Shown piece after piece: positions 1-5,116 of a stretch of 6,465 nt of DNA. The translations under genes were made by a program, and so were the position numbers. Position 1 is the stretch's first letter. The number at the start of each line of letters is the position of its first letter. Origin of the DNA: Loktanella sp. (GTDB lineage Bacteria > Pseudomonadota > Alphaproteobacteria > Rhodobacterales > Rhodobacteraceae); the NCBI GenBank assembly GCA_003551805.1, contig PUNR01000328.1:1-6465 (forward strand), read 5' to 3'. Below the pieces are notes generated by a model that saw only the letters and a list, made by a program, of their open reading frames with translations, did not search any database and was not told the origin of the DNA.

Positions 1-590
1 GAATCGGTGGCATTGGCCTGAAGACGCAATAATGCCGCGACATTTGCGAGGTTGTTGGACACCCTGTGTTGCAGTTCAGAAAACATAAGATCGCGCGATT
101 CCGCCAGCCAGCGCGACCTGTCCCGTTCCGCCTTGATCCGCTTCAGCGCTTGACCTGACAGCGAGATAAAGAAAATTTCCGTCGTGGTAATGGCAAAGTA
201 GAAAGCCATCGCAATCGCGACTGGTCCGCTTAAACCGGCTGTGCCGAACGGCGGGATGAAAAACACCCAGGCGATTGCACCGGTGATTAGCGCAACAATG
301 ATTGCCGCAGGCACGGATGCGAAAAGCGCGGTCACCAGAACGGCCGGGAAAAAGGTCACAAACGGAAAACCTTCGGGCAGCGCGTCATCCACGATAAAGC
401 GCAACCATGTTGCAGCAGCGATGGCGGTCGCTGCAATCGCAACCTGGGCGGGAAGCTGTCGTTCTTCCAGCAACAGGCGCGACATCGTGTCGATCAGCGC
501 ACTTGGCGTCGCCGTGTCGCGTTTATCATCCTTAATAGCTGTTTCCCCGTTCAGAAGGGGAGCGCCCATCGTTTCCGTCTGATCAGACAT
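1..590 (-). CDS. Membrane-bound HisKA_2-type sensor histidine kinase, N-terminal part (partial, runs off the left edge)
   Basis: I translated this by hand from the minus strand: 196 complete codons, open to the window edge. After about 45 polar residues there is a hydrophobic block of several membrane segments (about residues 48-155). It includes FVTFFPAVLV and AWVFFIPPFG, which resemble the DUF4118 membrane domain often found at the N-terminus of sensor kinases. A basic linker (LKRIKAERDRSRW) leads to the motif ELQHRVSNNL, followed by LLRLQA. This is the phospho-acceptor helix of the HisKA_2 family (related to HWE kinases), with His175 as the predicted phosphorylated residue. The ATP-binding domain lies outside the window. 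The ATG at 590 is preceded by GAGGCG at a suitable distance. In alphaproteobacteria such kinases often signal to PhyR-type or single-domain response regulators, but no partner is visible here. The family call is confident; the stimulus is unknown. Confidence 0.85.
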   Translation of the reverse strand, partial: MSDQTETMGAPLLNGETAIKDDKRDTATPSALIDTMSRLLLEERQLPAQVAIAATAIAAATWLRFIVDDALPEGFPFVTFFPAVLVTALFASVPAAIIVALITGAIAWVFFIPPFGTAGLSGPVAIAMAFYFAITTTEIFFISLSGQALKRIKAERDRSRWLAESRDLMFSELQHRVSNNLANVAALLRLQANATD

Positions 591-703
591 AATCGCCTCG
601 CTTATGTCCGTCTATTGCCGATATTCACTTCGTGGACGACTCTGGAATACTTGGTTTTCTTTGTTGTTCAAGCATTTTCGACGCGACCGGCGGAAGGCTG
701 CGG

Positions 704-796
704 ATGCGACGTATGGTCAGCGCGATCATGTTTGCCGCTGGTAATCAGCTTCTGGCGACAGTGGCCATTTTCGTGCGGGGCGCATATGTGCAATAA
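704..796 (+). CDS. Candidate 30-residue single-pass membrane peptide
   Basis: A short frame begins MRRMVSAIMF and ends VRGAYVQ followed by TAA. It has a basic N-terminus, then about 20 mostly hydrophobic residues (roughly 4-24), then a short tail starting with Arg25. That is the usual pattern of a small single-span membrane protein. GGAAGG at 692-697 lies six bases before the ATG and is a better Shine-Dalgarno sequence than the one in front of dusA. I do not recognise the peptide. Its stop lies 81 bases before dusA, so it could be a leader cistron of the dusA transcript or a separate gene. A frame this short can arise by chance, so this is a candidate only. Confidence 0.3.
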   Translation: MRRMVSAIMFAAGNQLLATVAIFVRGAYVQ

Positions 797-853
797 GTGT
801 CGCAATGGGACAAGTTTGCAGATATCGGGGCGTCGTCCCACATCGGGCACGCC

Positions 854-861
854 TGACGTCA
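854..861. promoter_or_regulatory. Perfect 8-bp palindrome TGACGTCA just upstream of dusA
   Basis: TGACGTCA is self-complementary and ends 16 bases before the dusA ATG, where a bound regulator could block transcription or translation initiation. No second copy is seen next to it and no known alphaproteobacterial regulator is assigned to it here, so it may be chance. Confidence 0.15.
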
Positions 862-877
862 ACAACCTGAAGACACT

Positions 878-1870
878 ATGAACATGCAAATCATTCGAAA
901 TGCCAGATTGTCCGTCGCGCCGATGATGGATTGGACCGACCGCCATTGCCGCATGCTGCACCGGCTGATGTCGCGCCATACATTGCTGTATTCCGAGATG
1001 GTCACAGCCCCGGCCGTGATCCACGGGGACCGCGACAGGCTGATTGGGTTCGATCCGGCAGAACAGCCTGTTGCCTTGCAACTGGGCGGGTCCGATCCGG
1101 TGCTTTTGGCGCAAGCGGCGCAGATCGCGGCAGATATGGGCTATGTCGAGGTTAATCTGAATTGTGGTTGCCCATCTGACCGCGTGCAATCTGGGTTTTT
1201 CGGGGCTGTCCTGATGGAAAATCCGCGCCTAGTCGCCGATTGTGTGGCGGCGATGATTGCGGCGGTGGATATTCCGGTCACGGTCAAATGCCGGATCGGG
1301 GTGGATGATCAGAACCCGTCCGAGATTTTGCCCGATTTCATCGCGCGCGTCTCGGCCGCGGGCGTTGACCGTTTCTCCATCCATGCCCGCAAAGCGTGGC
1401 TGCAAGGGTTAAGCCCCAAGGAAAACCGCGATATTCCGCCTTTGGATTATGATCTCGTCATCGCGATGAAGGCGTTATTCCCGCATCTGCATCTGTCCGT
1501 GAATGGCGGGATCACGTCACTGGATCAGGCGCAGGAATTTCTGGACCGGGGTCTGGACGGTGTGATGATCGGTCGTGCTGCCTATCATACTCCTTGCGAT
1601 ATTTTGCTTGACGCCGATGCCCGCATTTACGGCGACCCGACAGGGCGTAGCGCCGAAGACGTTGTGCATATGATGCTACCCTATATTGCCAACCATCTGC
1701 AAAACGGCGGGCGTTTGGGGCAGATCACGCGCCACATGCTGGGGATGTTCCAAGGGCGTCCGGGCGCCAAGGCATGGCGGCGGCACCTGTCTGAAAACGC
1801 ACATCTGGATGGGGCAGGGCCTGATACCGTGCTGACAGCCCTGTCATATGTGACGCAAAAAGCAGCCTGA
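878..1870 (+). CDS. dusA: tRNA-dihydrouridine(20/20a) synthase DusA
   Basis: DusA is a cytoplasmic FMN- and NADPH-dependent enzyme that reduces uridine to dihydrouridine in the D-loop of tRNA. The 330-residue product has the usual family length and is intact. It opens with the flavin-barrel motif SVAPMMDWTDRHCR (residues 12-25). The catalytic loop is NLNCGCPSDRVQ (93-104), with Cys98 as the expected active-site acid. Lys137 in VTVKCRIG, the DusA-specific stretch HARKAWLQGLSPKENR (169-184), VNGGI (208-212) and IGRAAY (231-236) follow. The C-terminal helical domain has TRHMLGMFQGRPGAKAWRRHL (from residue 284). The DusA-specific stretch separates it from DusB and DusC. The start at 878 has only a weak ribosome site (GAAGA); a second ATG at 884 is an alternative. 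The valine usually seen before GCP is Cys96 here. DusA genes are known integration targets for some prophages and islands, but this copy is not interrupted. Confidence 0.97.
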   Translation: MNMQIIRNARLSVAPMMDWTDRHCRMLHRLMSRHTLLYSEMVTAPAVIHGDRDRLIGFDPAEQPVALQLGGSDPVLLAQAAQIAADMGYVEVNLNCGCPSDRVQSGFFGAVLMENPRLVADCVAAMIAAVDIPVTVKCRIGVDDQNPSEILPDFIARVSAAGVDRFSIHARKAWLQGLSPKENRDIPPLDYDLVIAMKALFPHLHLSVNGGITSLDQAQEFLDRGLDGVMIGRAAYHTPCDILLDADARIYGDPTGRSAEDVVHMMLPYIANHLQNGGRLGQITRHMLGMFQGRPGAKAWRRHLSENAHLDGAGPDTVLTALSYVTQKAA

Positions 1871-1945
1871 CGCCTGTGGTTCCCCGGTGTCTTCCGGCTC
1901 TGGTCTTTGGGCTGAACGGCGTGTAGCGATAGCGCCAAATCAGGC

Positions 1946-1953
1946 AGGGGAGA
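1946..1953 (+). promoter_or_regulatory. Ribosome-binding site that sets the TSUP exporter start
   Basis: AGGGGAGA lies five bases before the ATG at 1959. The frame is open back to an ATG at 1887, but that start has no comparable site and would add 24 polar residues not expected in front of the first membrane helix. The start at 1959 is therefore preferred. Confidence 0.75.
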
Positions 1954-1958
1954 GCGCG

Positions 1959-2777
1959 ATGCCCGAGACGATGTTACTGGTCCAGATGGCCGTATTCCTG
2001 CTGGTCATCGGGGCCTTTGCCGGTGTGCTGGCAGGGCTTTTGGGGGTAGGCGGTGGCATTGTTCTGGTACCTGCGTTTTTCTATGCATTCGCGGCTTTAG
2101 GCTATGACAGCCCGCAACTGATGCAGATGTGTCTGGCGACCTCGCTGGCGACGATCATCGTCACATCGGCGCGGTCGGTGCTGGCGCATCATCGCAAAGG
2201 TGCGGTGGATTGGGACATCCTCAAAAGCTGGGGGCCGGGGATCGCCGTTGGTGCGCTGATCGGTGTGCTGGTAGCTTCATCGCTGCGGTCGGGGACTTTG
2301 CAGGCGATCTTTGGTATCCTGGCCGCCCTTGTCGCGCTTTACATGACATTCGGCAAAAGCCATTGGCGGCTGGGGCCTGCGATGCCGCGCGGCATCTGGC
2401 GTGCGACCGTATCACCGATGATCGGCTTTCTGTCAGTGCTGATGGGGATCGGGGGCGGGTCGTTTGGCGTGCCGACAATGACCCTGTTCAGCGTACCGAT
2501 CCACCGTGCGGTGGCAACTGCGGCGGGGTTTGGCATCATCATCGCGGTGCCGTCTGTTGCGGGCTTTTTGTTCGTTGAAATGGCCGTGGCGCCGCCCTTT
2601 ACCATCGGGGCGATCAATCTGGTGGCTTTCGTGCTGGTGATTGCAATGACCCTGATAACGGCCCCGTGGGGGGCTGCATTAGCGCACCGGATGGATCCGG
2701 TTCCGCTGAAACGCGTGTTCGGGGTGTTCTTGATCCTTGTGGCGCTGAATATGCTGCGCAAGGCTTTGGGATGGTGA
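1959..2777 (+). CDS. Sulfite exporter TauE/SafE family (TSUP) membrane protein
   Basis: The product has 272 residues and is almost entirely hydrophobic, with about eight predicted membrane helices, as is typical of TSUP transporters. The family's internal duplication is visible. The first half has GVLAGLLGVGGGIVLVP (residues 22-38) and the second half has GFLSVLMGIGGGSFGVP (156-172); both are glycine-rich re-entrant signatures. A hydrophilic stretch around 132-148 separates the halves. Characterised family members move sulfite, sulfoacetate or other small organosulfur or carboxylate anions across the inner membrane; the substrate here cannot be inferred from the protein alone. The gene starts 88 bases after dusA, with no clear terminator between, so read-through from dusA is possible. 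Its stop codon lies inside the start of the downstream oxygenase gene (ATGGTGA), which suggests coupled translation and a shared pathway. Family assignment is firm, substrate unknown. Confidence 0.93.
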   Translation: MPETMLLVQMAVFLLVIGAFAGVLAGLLGVGGGIVLVPAFFYAFAALGYDSPQLMQMCLATSLATIIVTSARSVLAHHRKGAVDWDILKSWGPGIAVGALIGVLVASSLRSGTLQAIFGILAALVALYMTFGKSHWRLGPAMPRGIWRATVSPMIGFLSVLMGIGGGSFGVPTMTLFSVPIHRAVATAAGFGIIIAVPSVAGFLFVEMAVAPPFTIGAINLVAFVLVIAMTLITAPWGAALAHRMDPVPLKRVFGVFLILVALNMLRKALGW

Positions 2778-3523
2778 AAGACACGCTGCGCCAAGACGGT
2801 TTTGCTGTGCTGCCTTTCGACGGTGCCGTGGCAAAATGGGCTGCGGCGGCAGAGGCGCTTTGCGATGACATGCTGCGCGCTGGCCCGCCTTTGCGCCATG
2901 GCGCGACGTGGTGTGTGGGTGTGGATGCGCTGGCCAATGCGCCCGACGGTTCGGTGAACGATGTAGCGCTGACCGGTGCTTGGCTGGATTATGTAACGCC
3001 ACCAACCCATTGGCATAGCGCGCAATTATCTGTCGTCTTTCCAGGTTACCCAAAGCAGGACGCAACCGATACGGATGCGGCGCATGCCTACCGGATCAAC
3101 CGCTGTGCCGCCCATGTGGATGGGCTGCATGCCGAAGGCACTCCGCCACGCCGCCACCTGCGCGAGGCGCACGCCTTCATCGCAGGCTTACCGCTGAATG
3201 CCTGCGCCGCCAGTCCGCTGGTCGTCTGGCAGGGCAGTCACCACATCATGCGCGCGACCTTTGCGCAGTGTTATAGCGGGCTGGCACCACAGCGATGGGG
3301 CGATCATGATGTCGCGGCGGCGTATCAGGCCGCAAGGCGGGACGTTTTCGCGAATTGCCCGCAGGTGGCTGTGACCGCAGCGCCGGGGCAGGTGGTCTTG
3401 CTGGACCGGCATTTATTGCACGGCGTGGCCCCTTGGGATTCCGGGATCACTGATCCGTGCCGCAAGGTAGCTTATTTCCGCCCCGTCGGGCCTGTCGCGG
3501 ACTGGCTGTCGCCGTCTTTCTGA
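2771..3523 (+). CDS. Phytanoyl-CoA dioxygenase (PhyH) family Fe(II)/2-oxoglutarate oxygenase
   Basis: The product has 250 residues and the length and motif order of bacterial PhyH-like oxygenases. The N-terminal LRQDGFAVLPFDG (6-18) is the usual opening. The iron-binding facial triad is visible as H115-V-D117 and the distal H217 in HLLHGVAPW. Arg231, fourteen residues after the distal His, is a good candidate for binding the 2-oxoglutarate carboxylate. These residues argue for an active oxygenase, but the family acts on very varied substrates (acyl-CoAs, amino acids, phosphonates, small metabolites), so no reaction is assigned. The ATG at 2771 overlaps the exporter stop by seven bases; a GTG at 2774 is an alternative. 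An upstream ATG in frame at 2666 would add 35 residues inside the exporter gene and is rejected. The 3' end overlaps the convergent regulator gene by 52 bases. Confidence 0.85.
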   Translation: MVKDTLRQDGFAVLPFDGAVAKWAAAAEALCDDMLRAGPPLRHGATWCVGVDALANAPDGSVNDVALTGAWLDYVTPPTHWHSAQLSVVFPGYPKQDATDTDAAHAYRINRCAAHVDGLHAEGTPPRRHLREAHAFIAGLPLNACAASPLVVWQGSHHIMRATFAQCYSGLAPQRWGDHDVAAAYQAARRDVFANCPQVAVTAAPGQVVLLDRHLLHGVAPWDSGITDPCRKVAYFRPVGPVADWLSPSF

Positions 3524-4173
3524 CGCGCCTTGTAATCCGCGATTGATTTGCCCGTCTCGGCCACGAAAAGGCTGGGCAATACCCGCAGTGCAGTGATCTG
3601 GTCCACACGGATCACATCGAAATCACGCCGCTTTTCGCACCAGACGACACAGGTCCAAAGCCGCCCCCAATAATCCAGTTCAAGCGGTCTGACTGTCCTT
3701 GGCTCGCCCTGCAGGGTCAGTTCCAGCTTTTGGCGGGCGCGCAGGGCCTGCCGCATCCGGGGCAGATGCTGGAACCCGCGGGCAGCCTCGGCAAAAGGAT
3801 AAACCGCGAACCCGTATCTGGCAGGTGCCGCACTGGGGGTTTCGGGCATCACGGCATCCAGTTTTGCCAAAAGCTGCCTTGCGGCTTGTGCCAGTTCGGG
3901 GTCATCGGCAGCACCCACCGCCGACAGGCCCAGATGCAGCGCCTCTACTTCGGTCAATGTCAGGTTCAGCGGGGGCAGGGTGATTGCGGCTGTAACGCGA
4001 TACCCGATCCCGCGTTCGCCCGAAATCGGCACGCCAGAGGCGGCAAGCGTTTCCATATCGCGGTAGATTGTGCGCAGCGATACATCGACCGCCTGCGCCA
4101 GATCCTGTGCGCGGTGCAACGTGCCGTCACGCAGTATCTGGACAAGCTGCATCAATCTGTCGGCACGGCGCAT
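3472..4173 (-). CDS. YafY-type transcriptional regulator with HTH and WYL domains
   Basis: The 233-residue product starts with a winged helix-turn-helix of the HTH_11/DeoR-like type: RADRLMQLVQILRDG, then AQDLAQAVDVSLRTIYRDME (about 22-41), then GVPISGERGIGYRV (47-60) as the wing. The middle and C-terminal part (about 138-200) has the WYL-type layout, with LELDYWGRLWTCVVWCEKR leading into FDVIRVDQI; the literal WYL triplet is degenerate (LWT). Such proteins bind DNA as dimers and respond to small ligands or nucleic acids through the WYL domain; the ligand here is unknown. The last 20 residues are polar and extend into the overlap with the oxygenase gene. The ATG at 4173 is preceded by GGGGAT at suitable spacing. 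The gene is divergent from tatA. The spaced pentamers between them are a plausible operator for this regulator or a neighbour, which is inference. Confidence 0.9.
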   Translation of the reverse strand: MRRADRLMQLVQILRDGTLHRAQDLAQAVDVSLRTIYRDMETLAASGVPISGERGIGYRVTAAITLPPLNLTLTEVEALHLGLSAVGAADDPELAQAARQLLAKLDAVMPETPSAAPARYGFAVYPFAEAARGFQHLPRMRQALRARQKLELTLQGEPRTVRPLELDYWGRLWTCVVWCEKRRDFDVIRVDQITALRVLPSLFVAETGKSIADYKARQKDGDSQSATGPTGRK

Positions 4174-4190
4174 GATTCATCCCCATCTGG

Positions 4191-4235
4191 TGGCAGCTTT
4201 GTGCCAATATTCTGGCAACTGACAGTTTTTTGACA
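4191..4235. promoter_or_regulatory. Operator-like array of pentamers spaced 11 bases apart
   Basis: TGGCA occurs at 4191-4195, its reverse complement TGCCA at 4202-4206 and TGGCA again at 4213-4217, each separated by exactly six bases. Two direct TGACA copies follow at 4220-4224 and 4231-4235, also six bases apart. The 11-base repeat is close to one turn of DNA, so all sites in a set would face the same side of the helix, as in dimeric regulator operators. The array starts 18 bases upstream of the regulator start, and its last copy lies within the TTGACA box facing tatA. Positions are read directly; the function is inferred. Confidence 0.4.
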
Positions 4236-4258
4236 CAATAACCAGAAAAGTCATAGAA
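4230..4258 (+). promoter_or_regulatory. Candidate sigma-70 promoter for the tat operon
   Basis: TTGACA at 4230-4235 is a perfect -35 consensus. With a 16-17 base spacer the -10 position falls on CATAGA or ATAGAA (4252-4258), which matches TATAAT poorly. It lies in the only long gap upstream of tatA and in the right orientation. The -35 box overlaps the second TGACA copy of the pentamer array, so a protein bound there would compete with RNA polymerase. Confidence 0.4.
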
Positions 4259-4370
4259 AAAAGGGGCCTTGGACGATCACTTCTTTGGAATAATATCTTC
4301 CCTTGGTCGTTATATGGGCATAGACATCCACATCTGTGACACAAGGCGAACCCCGCCAGAGGAGAGAGAC

Positions 4371-4589
4371 ATGCTCAACAACATCGGCCTTCCCGGCCTT
4401 CTTTTGATCGCCATTGTCGTGCTGGTCCTGTTCGGGCGCGGCAAGATTTCCAGCCTGATGGGCGAAGTCGGCAAAGGTATCACCGCATTCAAACGCGGCG
4501 TGGACGACAGCAAGAAAGAACTTGACGACAGTCTGGCCGAACCTCGCGACGTGACCCCCGCGGACGAAAAAACCAAAGACAAAGTCTGA
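4371..4589 (+). CDS. tatA: Twin-arginine translocase subunit TatA
   Basis: TatA is the small inner-membrane protein that assembles around TatBC with its cargo and forms the protein-conducting state of the twin-arginine pathway. The 72-residue product has the family layout. One membrane helix spans residues 6-20 (GLPGLLLIAIVVLVL). Then comes the hinge FGRGKI with its conserved FG, an amphipathic helix (about 27-43, LMGEVGKGITAFKRG) and a charged, unstructured tail. AGGAGAG at 4360-4366 fixes the start at 4371. It is the first gene of the tat operon, and tatB begins 23 bases after its stop. The residue composition of the helix and hinge fits TatA rather than TatB, and the next gene supplies a clear TatB. 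Confidence 0.95.
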   Translation: MLNNIGLPGLLLIAIVVLVLFGRGKISSLMGEVGKGITAFKRGVDDSKKELDDSLAEPRDVTPADEKTKDKV

Positions 4590-4612
4590 ATTCATCCTGA
4601 AGGGGTAGGGCC

Positions 4613-5116
4613 ATGTTTGGTCTCGGCATGAGCGAAATGGTGCTGATCGGCATCGTGGCCCTGATCGTGATCGGGCCGAAAGATTTGCCGGGCATGTTCC
4701 GCACCATGGGGCAGTTCACCGGCAAGGCGCGCGGCATGGCGCGGGAATTTTCCCGCGCGATGGAAGCTGCGGCAGACGAATCCGGCATCAAGGATTTGTC
4801 GAACACGATCCGCACTGCCGCCGACCCCAAGAAATTCGGGACCGACGCGCTGAAAAATGCCACCGGATTTTCCAAGGCCCCGACCGGTGACACGATGCCT
4901 GACAGTCGCAAGGCAACCGACCCGTTGGCCGCAGACAAGCACGAAACAGCCGCCCGCGCCAAAGTGCCTGCAAAGCCGGCTGCGACGACGCCCAAGCCTG
5001 ATACGACAGCCGCCGCATCTGCCAAACCAAAAACGGCTGCCAAACCGAAAACACCGGCGAAACCCAAGCCCGCCACAGCCAAAGCCGTACCTGCCAAGCC
5101 TAAGGACAACGCATGA
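4613..5116 (+). CDS. tatB: Twin-arginine translocase subunit TatB
   Basis: TatB works with TatC as the receptor that recognises twin-arginine signal peptides of folded proteins at the inner membrane. The 167-residue product is close to the length of E. coli TatB. It starts MFGLGMSEMVLIGIVALIVI, a single membrane helix with the TatB-typical Glu8, followed by the hinge GPKDLP and a long amphipathic region (about 28-70). The last 50 residues (115-167) are a low-complexity Lys/Ala/Pro tail with repeated KPK and AKP units, likely disordered and strongly positive. GAAGGGG at 4599-4605 supports the start. The stop overlaps the tatC start as ATGA, so TatB and TatC are probably made by coupled translation, which suits their fixed complex. 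Confidence 0.96.
   Translation: MFGLGMSEMVLIGIVALIVIGPKDLPGMFRTMGQFTGKARGMAREFSRAMEAAADESGIKDLSNTIRTAADPKKFGTDALKNATGFSKAPTGDTMPDSRKATDPLAADKHETAARAKVPAKPAATTPKPDTTAAASAKPKTAAKPKTPAKPKPATAKAVPAKPKDNA
4955..5107 (+). repeat. Lys-Pro-Ala low-complexity repeat encoding the TatB tail
   Basis: This part of tatB encodes a run of imperfect units such as AKPK, TAAKPK and TPAKPK (residues about 115-165). The DNA shows related AAACC/AAACCG and GCCAAA units, but these are not exact tandem copies. Such tails vary greatly between TatB proteins; length variation between strains would be expected. Confidence 0.55.

Larger units (their letters stand above)
591..877. other. Intergenic region between the divergent kinase gene and dusA
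   Basis: These 287 bases separate the kinase start (590, minus) from the dusA start (878, plus), so promoters for both must lie here or just inside the genes. No convincing sigma-70 pair stands out. The region contains a candidate small membrane peptide gene (704-796), a perfect 8-bp palindrome (854-861) and a loose GGAAT-N16-TGTT match (644-668). An 88-codon plus-strand frame at 615-881 has no recognisable protein character and overlaps the dusA start, so I do not call it. I see no tRNA, terminator hairpin or second copy of a dusA-derived attachment sequence. Confidence 0.6.
4174..4370. other. Divergent control region between the YafY-type regulator and the tat operon
   Basis: These 197 bases are clearly richer in A and T than the flanking genes. 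They hold the pentamer array (4191-4235), a perfect TTGACA box (4230-4235), the nonamer palindrome TGTGACACA (4335-4343) and the AGGAGAG ribosome site of tatA (4360-4366). A second possible -10 element, TAATAT, lies at 4291-4296, with a poor TTGGAC 16 bases upstream. If transcription starts near 4265, the tatA leader is about 105 bases long. A frame running through this region from 4269 in phase with tatA is not a credible N-terminal extension. Confidence 0.6.

Noticed and set aside
615..881. 88-codon plus-strand frame upstream of dusA
   Set aside because: It is Cys- and Trp-rich without domain character, overlaps the dusA start and has no good ribosome site.
668..1189. 173-codon minus-strand open frame opposite the dusA 5' end
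   Set aside because: It is a shadow of dusA with no recognisable motif and a composition rich in His, Arg and Gln, as expected from antisense reading of a GC-rich gene.
1871..1945. Possible terminator between dusA and the exporter (CCGG-N6-CCGG near 1884-1897)
   Set aside because: The stem is only four base pairs with no following U-run.
1887..1958. 24-residue N-terminal extension of the exporter from an upstream ATG
   Set aside because: A strong ribosome site precedes the ATG at 1959, and the extension is polar and unlike TSUP N-termini.
2666..2770. 35-residue N-terminal extension of the oxygenase from an upstream ATG
   Set aside because: It lies wholly within the exporter gene; the PhyH-type opening begins just after the ATG at 2771.
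2339..3025. 228-codon minus-strand frame opposite the exporter and oxygenase
   Set aside because: It lies antisense to two well-supported genes and shows no family motif.
4261..4270. AAGGGGCCTT as a hairpin in the tat leader
   Set aside because: The arms are four bases with a two-base loop, too small to form a stable structure.
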